Source: Petaurus breviceps papuanus (taxonomy: Eukaryota; Chordata; Mammalia; Diprotodontia; Petauridae). From it: a stretch of DNA of 64,000 nucleotides. The notes under the pieces are model-generated. The model saw nothing but the letters and a program-made list of their open reading frames with translations. It did no database searches and had not been told where the DNA came from. The position numbers and the translations under genes are program-made. The DNA lies in assembly GCA_028583685.1 (NCBI GenBank), contig JAMXIF010000031.1:8568977-8632976 (forward strand). Direction: 5' to 3'. Below, piece after piece: positions 32,891-43,974 of the stretch (position 1 is the stretch's first letter; each line of letters begins with the position of its first letter).

Positions 32891-33179
32891 AATGCATGTA
32901 AGAGTACTTTTAAAACCTAAATGGGATTTTGTATGGTCTTGTATGTGTCTATGAGACACCTCATTGAAGGTGAGTCTTTAATAAGGACTCATTTTGTTCT
33001 GCTCAGTAAAATGATACTTAATAGTCTACAAATGATCAGCACAATGAGATTTTGAAGTGTCTGTACCTTTCAGCAAATTCTGTAACTGTAAGGAATTTCC
33101 TCTGTATCTCCTCCAAAAATAAGATATGAAATAGTAGTCCCTCACTCCATCAAGCCTGTGCTATTGCCATGACCTGTTG
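32891..33179. other. Unassigned stretch
   Basis: Nothing recognised; it may hold eroded upstream parts of the RTE-type fragment. Confidence 0.3.
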
Positions 33180-33680
33180 GTTAGACACCCTGTCTCAACT
33201 TCAATCCATCCTCCATTCAACAAGATTGATCTTCCTCAAGCATGGGTCTGACCATATCACACTGCCCTCCTCAGCCATTAAATAAACGCCTGTGCTCGCT
33301 GTTGCCACCAAGATCAATCTGAAATCCTCTGCTCCACTTTTAGATTCATTCATGACAACCCCTTCCAATCTGTCCAGTCTTCTTACTGCTAGCTCTTCTC
33401 CTACTCTACAGTCTAGTGACATTGGCTTCTTTGTAGTTCCTCCAAGATGGCATTACAGCTCCAGACTCCAGGCATTTTCACTGGCTATCCCCCCATACCT
33501 GGAATGCTCTCGCTCATCTCCATCCACCTCCTATCTTCCCTGGCTTCCGTCAAGTCCTTGCTGAAGTCTACCCTTCTGCAAAGAACCTTTCCTAATCCCA
33601 GGGCCTTCCCTCTAAGACTACCCCCAGTTTATCTCCTGTGTGTCTTATTTGTACATACTTATTAAAGGCCTGCTGGCTGC
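33180..33680 (+). mobile_element. L2 LINE 3' region, sense
   Basis: About 0.5 kb of the end of L2 ORF2: 'gtctgaccatatcacactgc', 'tgtccagtcttcttactgct', 'ccatacctggaatgctctcg', 'gtccttgctgaagtctaccc', 'gtgtcttatttgtacatact'. The Ser/Leu/Pro-rich frames here are L2-derived. Confidence 0.8.
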
Positions 33681-34589
33681 CACTGTTCAATCAAATAAAA
33701 GGACAATAGGTGAAAATCATGTCATTTGGGGGCTATTTACCAAATGTTTACTGTTTGTTAGGATTCCTTCCCCCTTTTTGGAACAGGAACATGTGCTAAT
33801 CATATGTGCTGATTAAGGAAAGGAATTATAGAAAGACTAATAAGGAGAAGGATTTTTCACAATGAGCAATCCATCATCTGTTTCCAGACTTCTTGTTGTC
33901 CTTAGGGATTCACAAGTAGACAAAAGTTGTCCCCTCCACTGGTGGCCTATTTTGTGGTCTGTTTTCATAGAACATTAGATTTAACAAGCTCACCAGGATG
34001 AAGGAGCTTTGCATATGTAGGTTAGGGATTCACTGGCTTTTTCCCATAAGATTTAAGTTCTTTTTTTTATTAAAGATAGTAGGTGAGCTGCTGGTGTTGA
34101 GCTCAATCTGCAACTTGGTTTGGGGTTGAATCTGCATGTATGAGAAGAAGTGTGTATTGTAGGAAGACTCGCAGAACCATAGACCTAGTTCTGGAAGGGA
34201 TCTCAGAGATCATTTAGTCCAACATCTTAATTTTACACATGAAAAGTGATGTCCAAGAGGCCTATAGACTTATAGATCATAGGATTTTGAGCTTGCAGAC
34301 ATCTTAGAGATCAGGTGTGGATTCTGTAGGCCCAAAGATGTTTAGCCATTTCAGATCTCCTGAAAGGTGTTTTGCTTAGAAGAGTAATTACATTTTACAT
34401 AAGACTTTGAACTTCTCCAAGGTCTTTCATCACTCTGTGCATACTGAAATCAACAGTGGTTTTAGATGACTTCAACACCTGGGCAAAGTGAGCCTGACAG
34501 AGAGGAAAAACACCTTCCCAGCTGTTCTGTTAGTGAGTAAGTGAATGTGATCAAGCTAGAACCCAGGGTTTCAGGACCTCCACAGGCTG
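33681..34589. other. Mostly unassigned; antisense MIR trace
   Basis: An antisense MIR lead-in is seen at 34165-34270 (ggaagggatctcagagatca). The remainder shows no family I can name. Confidence 0.4.
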
Positions 34590-34983
34590 GGACAGTGAAC
34601 TCAATATAAATAAGATGAAATTTAAAGGAGATAAATGTAAAATCCTATATTTGGGTTAAAAACATCTCACAGGTGGAAGATGCAGGAGGCCTAGCCAATC
34701 TTTAAGTTAATGTGAAAAAGATTTGGGCATTTGAATATACTGCAAGCTCAGTATGAATCAAGAGTGCAATGTGGTGCTAGCCAAAACAGCTTATTTCATC
34801 TTAGGCTGCTTTAAGAGAAGTATGGTATCCAGAACAAAACAAAAACAGATAGGCCCTGCTAAAGCCACATCAGGAACACTGTGTTTAGTTTAGAGCATCA
34901 TTATTTTAGGAATTGAGTTCAGAGGAGGGTGATAAGGATGGTGAAATCTCAAGATTGAATATGCTTAGTTACACTGGGTCTGT

Positions 34984-35400
34984 TCAGCTAGGTTGCCCAG
35001 TGGATAGAGCTGGGCTTGGAATCAGGAAGACTCATCTTCCTGAGTTCAAATATGGCCTCAGATACTTACTCGCTGTATGACCCTGGGAAAGTCACTTTAC
35101 ACTATTTGCCTTAGTTTCCTCATCTGTGAAAATCTCTGGAGAAGAAAATGGCAAACCCCTCTAGTATTTTTGCCAAGAAAACCCCAAATGAGGTCATAAT
35201 GAGTCAGACATAGGGGCGGCCAGGTAGCACAGCAAGTAAGCGTACTGGCTTCAGTGTTGGGATGACCTGGGGATTGAATCTGGGCTCTGACACTTAGCAC
35301 CACACCCAGAAATAACTGGCCGTGTAACCTTGAGCAAGTTACTTAACCCTGATTGCTCACAAAAAGAAAGAGTCAGACATGACTGAAAAACAACTGAACA
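34984..35400 (+). mobile_element. RTE-tailed SINE, itself interrupted by a second SINE
   Basis: The outer SINE runs 34984-35211 and 35381-35400: head 'ggttgcccagtggatagagc', tail 'gaaaaccccaaatgaggtca', finishing 'gactgaaaaacaactgaac'. The inner SINE lies at 35212-35369. Confidence 0.9.
35212..35369 (+). mobile_element. Young tRNA-derived SINE nested in a SINE
   Basis: Begins 'aggggcggccaggtagcaca', contains 'ctggccgtgtaaccttgagc' and 'aagttacttaaccctgattg', with a short A-rich tail. Perfect 11-bp duplication gagtcagacat at 35201-35211 and 35370-35380, taken from the tail of the host SINE. Same subfamily as 62166-62315. Confidence 0.93.
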
Positions 35401-35790
35401 CTTTTAGCCTGGAAATGAAAAGTCTTAGGGAGGACAGGATAACTGTCTTCAAGCATTTGAGAAGCTATACTTCAGAAGAGAGATTAGATTTATTCTGCCT
35501 GATTTTATAGGACAGAACTAGGAGAAATGGGTAGAACATTTGGAGTCAGATTTAAATTGATTTTATGGCAAGGAAAAAAACAACAACAATAACTTTGTAG
35601 CGCTTAGTATGGCCCCTCACTGAAATGGGCTGTCTTGGTAAGTAGTAGATTTTCTATCACCAGAGGCCTTAAACCAGTGATTGGATGAATACTTGTTGGA
35701 GTGTTATAGAGGAGATTCCTTCAGGGCTCAGTAAGATGAGGCTGGGTCTGATATCCTTTCCACCTCTGAGTTTTGGGATCCTTTGACTTA

Positions 35791-36689
35791 AAGCATATGC
35801 TCCCTGTAGGGCAGGCCTTGCACATTGTCTTCAGTAGAGTTGCTTACCTTCAGCATCCTTCCATTCTTCTTGGAGTTTCATGCCATCTCTTTTGCTGCCC
35901 TTCTCAGTGAAACTTGGATTCTGTGCTACCTAGCCCACAGGTCTTTGCAGTTCTGGCAGGACCCCTCTACCATGAGCTAACGTTAGTTCCTGAAGGCTTA
36001 GAGCATTCCAGTTGTAAGAGCCCCAGGTTTTGAATTGGGAGACTCAGATTTGAAGGAACTCTTTTTGTGAGCTATTTCATTTCAGTTTTTTCACCTACAG
36101 GATGAGGGAGTTATACCAGATAATTTCTAAGTTCTTTCCTAGCTTTTTAATCTAATTTTTTTTCTTTTAGTAAAACTTTCCCATTTCCAATTTCCAGTTC
36201 ACTCATTGTGATCCTCCCCTGCCTCCTTTTCCTTAGACAGTTTTATACACTAATTGAAGCTAAGATGTTAATGATGGACAACAGCTTGATATAAAATATA
36301 CATAATATTTGCCATCTAATGAATGCCTTTAGGCTCTAAACCGGAGTAGTAACGTGGAATTCAAGCATTTGTGTAACAGGAGTGTGTGTGTGTATGTGTG
36401 TAATGTGTTTTGGAAAGAGATGGCTTTCAATGTCAGTCTTATATTATGCCACATTAGCAACTACCTACTACATCCAAACCTAAGGCACCTAACAGAAGTT
36501 GGAAGCAATACTTGGTGAAGGAAATGAATGACATTGTGAAGATTTCATGGTTTATGGTTAAGTCACAAGTATCTCACCTGACCACAGAATTTTAGGGTTA
36601 AAGAAGGCTTCAAAATCCTCTATTAGGATATAATATTCCTCTCATTTTAGAGGTGAGGAACTGATCCCTGAAGTGAATCACATAATTAC
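35791..36689. other. Mostly unassigned; one MIR
   Basis: A sense MIR-like block is seen at 36010-36155 (gattgggagactcagatttg replaced here by 'gaattgggagactcagattt', and 'ttcacctacaggatgaggga'). A short GT-rich run lies at 36380-36402. Otherwise nothing is recognised. Confidence 0.4.
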
Positions 36690-37510
36690 ATAATCCCAAA
36701 GAGTTGGCAGGGACCTTGCAGACCATCTGGTATGACCTGGGGCTCTCCAGAATTTTCTGAAAGAGCTCAGGGAAAGAGGCAACCACGACCATCCCAGGCA
36801 GCCTATTCTACTTTGGGAAAGATCCAGAATATTACAAAATTATTTCTAAAATCCACTGAAATCGTCAGATTTTGTCTTTCTGCCCATTACCCTTATCTCT
36901 TGCCCTCTGGAACCAAACAGAACAAGTCTAACAGCTCTTACACATGCCTGCCCTTCAGGTTCTCCAAGGAAGTTGCCAAGTTTTCCATGTCTTCTCTGGA
37001 TAAACATCATTACTTCCTTCAAACAGTCCTCTCACAGGGCGATCTTGGGGCCCTTCACTCTACCAGTCACCCTTCTCCAGGCTGCCACCATTCTTCCTAA
37101 AAAATGGTACCTGGAACAGAGCACAGGCGCCATATGGTCCCAGGAGGGCACAGTGTAGTAATTCTCTTGCATATCTTATTCTTGGTGCTTTGCCTCTCAA
37201 TGCAACCCAAGGTTGTGGCTTTTACAGCTGCTATGCTTCATACTGTCTCATATTAAATGCTCTAACTCCCTCCACGTTTAGCCTCGTGAGATGAACTGTA
37301 GCCTAGCCATGCCTTCCCCATTTATGTACTTGTGAAGGTAAGATTGTTTGAGATCCAGATTCTGTCATCCAAAGATGTTGACTATCCTTTCTAGTTTTGG
37401 GCCATTTGTAAATTTGACAAGCATGGCAATTATGTTTTCAGTCAAGTCAGTGATAAAAATGTTAAACAAGGTCAAGGAGAAATCCTGGAAGCATTCAACT
37501 AGAGACCACT
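36690..37510 (-). mobile_element. L3/CR1-clade LINE with ORF2 fragment, antisense
   Basis: The minus-strand frame at 37365-37553 contains TLFNIFITDLTENIIAMLVK, the region after the reverse-transcriptase 'GVPQGSVLGP' block where CR1/L3 has LFNIFINDLxEG. Downstream in element order: 'gtgcttcatactgtctcata'-like DNA, 'tgccctctggaaccaaacag' and 'aacaagtctaacagctctta'. About 0.8 kb, decayed. Confidence 0.8.
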
Positions 37511-37990
37511 TTCTAGGGTCTGGAAATATTAAGTCACTGGTCCAAAGAAACACAGCTCTTTGGTAGTAGGACCAAGATTAGAATCCATGTTCCTGACTCC
37601 CCAGCCAAGGCTCTTTCTATTTTCCACAATCCTCTGTCATTCAATCAGTATTTATTAAGAACCTATTATGTGCTACATACACATTGTGCTAAGTTCTGGG
37701 GCATGCCAAAAAAAGGTAAGCCCCCAAGGAGCTCACAGTCTAAAGGGAGAGACAAAATGCAGCTATGTACAGACAAGCTATAAATAGGATAAATTGGAAA
37801 TAATCGACAGAGGGAAGGAAGCAGAATTAAGGGGGACTGGGAAAGGCTTCTTATAGAAAGTGGCATCTAAGCTGAGACTTGAAGGAAGTCAGGAGGCAGA
37901 AAATAGAAGGGAAAACATTCTAAGCTTGAGGGGCAGCCATTGTAAATGCCTAGAATCACAAGATAGGTGCCTACAAACCACATTCCAATG
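37511..37990 (-). mobile_element. MIR fragment then L2 3' region, antisense
   Basis: About 37511-37632 is a MIR core (ttaagtcactggtccaaaga). 37640-37990 is L2 (atcagtatttattaagaacc, tatgtgctacatacacattg, ccaaggagctcacagtctaa, ctgagacttgaaggaagtca). Confidence 0.7.
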
Positions 37991-38074
37991 TTCTAAATTG
38001 CATTCAGTGTATTTCTTTTTCTAAAATATAGATATCAGCAGTGTTACAACAATTGTTTACTGTGTGAAGGTAGT

Positions 38075-38250
38075 GCGGGTCCCAAGAAAGGACACTATAT
38101 TGGAAATCCAGATCCTAGGTTCTAGTCCTTCCACCAACCAGCAGTGTGACCTTTAGGCCTAGATGCTACCTTTCTCTGGGACTCTTGTCTCTTTCACTGC
38201 AAAAGAAGTGGGTTGGACTAGATCAACTTTATGGTCCTAGCTCTAAAATG
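38075..38250 (+). mobile_element. MIR-type SINE, sense
   Basis: 'ctaggttctagtccttccac', 'agcagtgtgacctttaggcc', and the end block 'gggttggactagatcaactt'. Confidence 0.7.
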
Positions 38251-39404
38251 TTATTATTCTATTTTCTTTTTGGTTTCTTGCTCCCATAAAATGTTTTTCT
38301 ATCTTTCAGGAAAATCAAACTTCAGCCTTTTGTGTTTCCTTAAATCCCCTTCCAAAAGAGCTCTTCTCCTTAGAAATGGCCAAACAGGTGTGCAATTCAA
38401 CAGAAGACAAAGAGATGCATGTTCAGCTGGGCGGGAAGGAGGAGAGTGGAGTCGGAGTCCCCCTGTGAACAAATCTGGCCGAGAGTTGGCAACAGCCACA
38501 GCTCCAAGAAATGTAACAATTTGCTATATTTTCTACAAACATCAGCTGCTTCTACAAAAGCTCCATGTTTTTCTCGCATGAGCAAATTCACCCCCCTACC
38601 CCCCTCTCCAGACCATCTCTTAGCATCTCAGCATTTGTAGTGTGGTTGTTAGTTGTTGCTTTGGATGGATGGATGGGGTTTTTTTTGGAGGGGTGGAGGG
38701 AGAAGAGACTAATTTCTTTATGCAGACAGCCCTATAATACAGTAACTCTCCTACTCTGTAAATGTCTTAATCATCAAATCAAGATTTCCCTCATACAAGA
38801 GGCATCTTGAAAATTGCTTGAAAGTTTGCCAAGCTTCACAGAAATGCAACTTTCCCAGGTACACCAAAAGAATCTGTGTTAAGAGTTGCAAAATAGTTTC
38901 CTAATTCCCAAGCAAAACATCTGGGGAGATAGCACTTAGCACAGTGCCTGGGACTTTGTAGGTTCTTAACAAAATGCATGTTGACTATTGATTGACCAAT
39001 TGACAGATATTTAACAAAGACAGTAAAGATCCACCAAGATGACCTAGCTCTTCCCCAGTCTAAGGTCAGGCACATATTACAGTGCTCAGAATTCTACACT
39101 GCCAAATGGCTTTATATGATCACAGCCTGCTTCCTCGGTCACCTTATCACAGCTACTAGAATACTTAGAGTGACCATTAGGGGGATGTAGTCTGGCAAGT
39201 GCTTCCCCAAGGGAAAACATTCTTGCCCTCAAGTTCTTGGCACTGTGAAATGGTTCTACATCAAAAATGTATGATTTTATCCATGGAAATTTCAATGAAG
39301 AAGAGCCATGACCATGTTCTTTGCTGCTGTATCCTAATGACCATGGGGCCTTTCCTTCTGACTGACTGCTGAAACCTTCCACTTATGATTTCTGCCACAT
39401 AGAG
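38251..39404. other. Repeat-poor block
   Basis: 38300-38640 has no recognised repeat and several CpGs. A pyrimidine-rich stretch plus AG (ttctatctttcag) ends at 38309, with frames on both strands but no domain. A GGAT run lies at 38662-38676. 38920-38995 resembles a sense L2/MIR tail (gcacagtgcctgggactttg). The rest is unassigned. Confidence 0.35.
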
Positions 39405-40195
39405 TATGAGCTCTTTGGGAGCTCTTACTTTTCTATGCATATCCCCATGCTTAGTATAGTGTTTTACTCATAATAAGCCCTTGGCACCTGCTTTTTTCAC
39501 TCATGCAGAGGGCTACACAATTTCTCTCAATCACACCATACCCTTCCATGGCTCTGTGACTTGGATCTGTGCCTTAGCTCAGACCATCTCCTGACTAAGC
39601 ATTTTCACTGCCTGTCTCATCCCTAGAACTCTCTCCCTCTTCATCTTTACCTCATGACTTCCGTCAGTTCTAAGCCAAATTCTCACCTTCTGCAAGAAGT
39701 CTTTCCCATTCCTTCCCAAACTTAGAGCCTTCCCTCAAAGATTATCTCCAGTTTATCCTGTATACATCTTGCTTGTACATCTTTGTGTTTTCCCCCTCAT
39801 TAGAAAGTGATTTCCTTTGAAACAGTGACTGTTTTTCTCTTTAGTGCAGTGCCTGACACATGGAAAATCCTTGTTTACTTGACTTTCTTCCCCTCCCAGT
39901 GCCTTTGTACCTTTCTCTCTGTTGTATTAATCTTATCCATCCTCCCTTCTGCTCTCTGACCAGCCCAAGCACCAGACCCCATCCCATGCCATAAAGTCCC
40001 CTAGCACCCAACTGTCCTTATGCTCCCATGGCATGCGCACTATAGGTTGCCTGGAATTGTTCTCTATTTCTTATGCCTCCTCAATAGATTGCAAACTCCA
40101 TGAAGGCAGGAACCAGGTCTCATTCTTTGTGTCCCCCACAGCACTTAGTGTAGAAACTACATATAACAGGTGCTTTAGTGTATGTTAAGTGACTT
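39405..40195 (+). mobile_element. Sense L2 3' regions, at least two copies
   Basis: Tail at 39405-39480 (agtatgagctctttgggagc). A second copy is at 39540-39890 (tctcctgactaagcattttc, tcaaagattatctccagttt, agaaagtgatttcctttgaa). A third run is at 39895-40195 (gattgcaaactccatgaagg, cagcacttagtgtagaaact). Confidence 0.75.
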
Positions 40196-40299
40196 AATTG
40201 CATGTTGCGCATCCAGATAAAAACTCTCCTAACCTGTGATGGATTGAAGTTGACTTTTATGTCACTTTAGATACAAAGTTTTTCAATTCTAATGTTGTT

Positions 40300-41030
40300 C
40301 TATTAAATAATTATTCTACATTTACAATGTTCAAGGCACCATGCTAAGCATTGTGGATTGGTGGATATTGTCCTTTGTTCTTGGAAAGGACCAAAAATGA
40401 CATCACTATGTTGGAGTCAGTATCCAGTGTGTCCCATTGTGGCCGATCAGACCGGTATGGTCTCGGAAGGCTCTGCCACAGGTCCGGCACAAATAGTCCA
40501 TATTTGGAGTGGCATTGGTGGTACAAAGACAAAAAAGAAAACAGCATCTTCTCTTATGGAGCTTACAGTTTAGTGGGTTGAAATAACATGAAAAAATTGA
40601 AGAGAAAGAGAGGGCTAACAGCTGAGGAAGGGGACAGTGAAAGCTTCCTGAAGGAGGCAGCACCTGAGCTGAGATGTGAAGAAGGATGAAGTTTTTGGAG
40701 TGGGGCCAGTGAAGACAGATGACATTCCAGATGTGGAGACAACTCAGGCAGGAGATAAGATGTGCTTATTTCATGAAACAGCAATTGAGTATTTGAAGGT
40801 GTGTAAGACTGGGAGGGTAGTTTGGAGCTAGGTTGTGGAGGTCCTTGAATGCCAGGCTTAGAAGATTGTATTTTATTCCAGAAGCAATAGGGAAGCCCTC
40901 AGGGTCTTAGAGCAGGAGTGTGACATGGCCAGGCCTGTGCCTTAGCAAGGTCACTTTGGCTCTAGGTGGGGAGTCAGAGAGGAAGGAGAGACTAGAGGCA
41001 GGGAGAATGGTCACTATTTAAATAATTCAA
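40300..41030 (-). mobile_element. L2 3' region, antisense, split by a LINE-end insertion
   Basis: Inverted tail at 40300-40364 (ggcaccatgctaagcattgt), resuming at 40522 (tacaaagacaaaaaagaaaa), then 'cttatggagcttacagttta', 'aagcttcctgaaggaggcag', 'ggtccttgaatgccaggctt', 'gagtgtgacatggccaggcc'. This is one of the longest L2 copies here. Confidence 0.8.
40365..40513 (-). mobile_element. 3' end of an unnamed LINE with C2H2-like terminus, antisense
   Basis: The minus strand encodes CRTCGRAFRDHTGLIGHNGT followed by H, a Cys2-His2-like motif found at the C-terminus of several non-LTR elements. A stop and a short 3' UTR (tttggtcctttccaagaaca) follow. The insertion is bounded by attggtgg at 40357-40364 and 40514-40521, a probable target-site duplication. 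Its 3' tail is shared with the repeat at 58625-59095. Not a host zinc-finger gene. Confidence 0.6.
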
Positions 41031-41124
41031 CAAATTATGCTAAGAAAATTGAATAAAATGCCCATACTTTTGGATCCAGAGGTCCCACTTTCAGATGTAA
41101 CACTAGATGAAGCAATAGCTTAGG

Positions 41125-41345
41125 CCCAAAATAATAATAATAATAATAGCTAGCATTTATATAGTTCTTATATGTGCCAGCTGCTTATATGTGCTAAGTG
41201 CTTTGAAAATATCATCTCATTTCATCATCACATCAACCCTGAAAGGTAGGTGCTATTATTATCCCCATTTTGTCTGAATTGGAACTCAGGTCTTTCTGAA
41301 TCCAGGCTCAGTGTTCTATCTGCTGTACCTTCTAGCTACCCCATA
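41125..41345 (-). mobile_element. MIR-type SINE, antisense
   Basis: Preceded by six AAT units; then 'tagctagcatttatatagtt', 'gtaggtgctattattatccc', and the head side 'ggaactcaggtctttctgaa'. An internal piece of the core is missing. Confidence 0.75.
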
Positions 41346-42050
41346 GCCTCTTGGGACAGTTTGAAGTACCCCAGTTTATAGTAATTCTGCCTCTGGAAGT
41401 ATAGTTATGACACACTGATGTCATATTTATACCCCCAATTAATCATAGAAAACTTTCTAACATTGAGCCAGAGAGATGGGTTCCCGTCTCTATCCCCTGA
41501 GTGGCTGCCAGAGCAATCCCAGGTTTTCATGTGAACAAAGGGACACAAGAGAGGCAAAGGCAGGGTTAGCCTCTGGGGTTTAGGAGGAGCAAAATTAAGG
41601 CAAAAAGATGCCTTTAATAAAATAAAGAATAAACATGCTTAGATATGGGTGCTAGTCCCAGCCAGGCAAGGCAATAAGTACTATGAGTTCTGCATTTCCC
41701 ATAGCATGGCTATTTTTCCTCTTCAGTCCTCCAGTCACCTGAGTGAGTGCCTGCTATTAAGAAAGAAAAACAATTCCTGTACTTGAGCTCTCACATCTCC
41801 AATTTCCCTTGAGGGTTTGAGGAAGGGAATTGTAGGTGTTATTCCTGCTTCTGCCATAACATTACTATTCCAGCTGATGAGGGTAAGAACCCCCACTCCC
41901 TCCTTTCCTGTGTTCTCTCCTGAGAACTTTTTTAAAAAGTTAAATTATCAATGTACTGGAAAACTCTGCCCTCTAGTTTGATCCCATGATAACTTCCTCT
42001 CTTCCCAAGCCAGGAAGAAATGAAGCTTTCAGGGTCTTTTGGAATCTAGG
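41346..42050. other. Unassigned stretch
   Basis: No family recognised. An A-rich 'cctttaataaaataaagaat' lies at about 41611-41630. Confidence 0.35.
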
Positions 42051-42145
42051 CAGGGGTGGGGAACCTGCAGCCTCGAGAACACAGGGCCACACTTGAGGAC
42101 CTAGAGGGCCACGTGTGGCCTCAAGGCCATAGGTTCCCCATCCCG
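42051..42145. mobile_element. Short palindromic MITE (hAT-like)
   Basis: The left end 'caggggtggggaacctgcag' pairs with the inverted right end 'ataggttccccatccc'. The inner arms 'gcctcgag' and 'ctcaaggc' also pair, so almost the whole 95 bases can fold on itself. Its CpG content is higher than the surroundings. It has the look of a marsupial non-autonomous hAT family; the exact name is not certain. Confidence 0.65.
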
Positions 42146-42164
42146 CATAGGGCCTCTTGCAAGT

Positions 42165-42490
42165 CGGCTAACGCAAACTTTGGCAGTCGACATTTGCAGA
42201 TATACCAAGGAACTCATAGAGAGGTACAAAGGCCCATCGATATTCACTGTCAGCTTTTTGCAAGAGAACAGGAAACAAAGTAGATAACCGTGAATAGGAA
42301 AAATGGCTAAACTGGTACACAAATCTGATGGAGTTTTACTGTGTTGTTTAGAAATGGTGCAGAAGAAGAATTCAGATAAGCTTGGAAAGACTGATATCCT
42401 GACTTGATGCAAAGTGCAGGGAGCAGAACCAAGAAAACAACACATATAATTACAACAATATAAATGGAAAAGGCTGAACACTATGATTAT
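42165..42490 (+). mobile_element. L1-like LINE 3' fragment, sense
   Basis: 'aacaggaaacaaagtagata' is followed by 'aggaaaaatggctaaactgg', 'agaagaattcagataagctt', 'gcagaaccaagaaaacaaca' and 'tacaacaatataaatggaaa'. The order is the same as L1-type ORF2 ends and 3' UTRs. No frame. Confidence 0.55.
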
Positions 42491-43974
42491 GGGGACCAAG
42501 CTTGCCTGGTCACAGACTCCCTTGAAGTCTGTCTCTGGACCCCAGCTTAAGAACTCCCATTGCCATTAGCCGCTTGGGAGCATAAGTCTGAGGGTTATCA
42601 GGGCATTGAAGATAGAGGGACAAGAAGGCAAGGGATTCAGAGGCAGAGGACAGGGCCTAGTTGCACTGGTTAACTGTAGAGTCAATTCTGTAAAGGGGGT
42701 TCAGAACAAGAGTGATGGACCAGAGAAACAGGGAGGGATGGCCTAGAGGTCAAAGAAGAGAAGAACAGGTTTAGGAAGAATGAGACAGAGAAAGAGATGG
42801 TAACCTCAGAGTTCAAGATCATTCTCTGCCTTGTTCATCTGTAACATAGCCTTTGACCTTTCAGACACAACAAGAAACAAATATTTATTAAAATGACTAC
42901 AAGGTACTGTGGTTGGCACTATGGGGGAAGTAAACTGTATGATACAGTCCCTGACTTGCCTTCGAGGAACTTACAAAAACAGTAACATCATATATTTATT
43001 TCATTAAGCTAAATCACATTGCTATTAAATTACCCCAAGGTTATCAAATTAAAACAATAACAGAAATCTTGGAATAGTTTGGAACAGTTTGGGAGCAAGT
43101 TGGAATTGGTTTTAAAAGGAATATGAAATACATTTTACAGGGAAGAAGCCGCTGCATGAACTAACCTCAATGTGTGTTTCAATTCAATGTTAGTTTATTT
43201 TGAGCCTTGAAGAAAGACATAACAAACTGGATTTTCAAGTCACAAGAGGGGATTTCAAAGACAAAAATCCTGAATTACCCCATAAAGTGGATGTCTAGTT
43301 GATTTGAAAATTAGTGGTTAGACCAGAGGCATCTGAACGTATCTATAAACTTATGTCAAAAAAAAAAATTTTAAAGATGGTATCACATCAAGGAAGGCCC
43401 TGATAATAAAGTAATCCATAGTTCTGAGCCTCTTTGGTGTTCTCCATTGATAAGTATATTTGCACCTCTTAGTCATAAATATTCTCCTTCACTGTCATAA
43501 GTGTTCTCCTTCAATGAACATCATTGAGACTTAAGCTCTTTGATAATGTTTTTAAAAGATACAGAGGGTACTTTTAAAATGACACCGGATATTACTGTAT
43601 TTGATTGCTGTGTCTGAGGGCTTAAGGCATTTTATAATGAAAGAGTTATGATTTCAAAAATCCCCCAAATTATAAATAGAGTATTCTGCCTCCTGTTTGG
43701 CCCTTTGAAGGTGATACGGCTGCCTTGCTTGTGTACGCCACCAGGAGAAGCTCCTCGGTCAGGCATCTAAGAGTATGTGAAACTGGATAGATTGTGAATT
43801 CAATTTCCTTCAACTTTCCAAAGATAACATATGTAAGCCCTCAAACGGAAAGCTGAGGTTAAACCATGGATTTCTGAAAAAGCTACAACTGTCATTTCAC
43901 CCTAATGGTAGCCTCTCTTGGCTCTGTTATGGAATGCCCTCCCATTATCGTATCACAGCCTGTCCAGCATCCTT
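42491..43974. other. Largely unassigned; one L2 tail
   Basis: Antisense L2 tail at 42870-43000 (aaacaaatatttattaaaat, cttcgaggaacttacaaaaa). The remaining 1.3 kb, including a CpG-bearing block at 43715-43760, shows nothing recognisable. Confidence 0.4.

Larger units (their letters stand above)
34590..35790 (+). mobile_element. L3/CR1-clade LINE 3' region, sense, split by SINEs
   Basis: Upstream half 34590-34983: 'gataaatgtaaaatcctata', 'tatgaatcaagagtgcaatg', 'tcatcttaggctgctttaag'. Downstream half 35401-35790: 'actgtcttcaagcatttgag', 'tggaatg'-like 'tgaaatgggctgtcttggta', 'ccacctctgagttttgggat'. The SINE pair at 34984-35400 separates them. Confidence 0.8.

Noticed and set aside
33292-33665. 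Overlapping Ser/Pro/Leu-rich frames at 33.3-33.7 kb
   Set aside because: They fall entirely inside a sense L2 3' region and reflect its pyrimidine-rich composition.
40406-40663. Host C2H2 zinc-finger protein
   Set aside because: There is only one Cys2-His2-like unit, at the end of a frame inside a short insertion with a target-site duplication. It fits a LINE C-terminus better.
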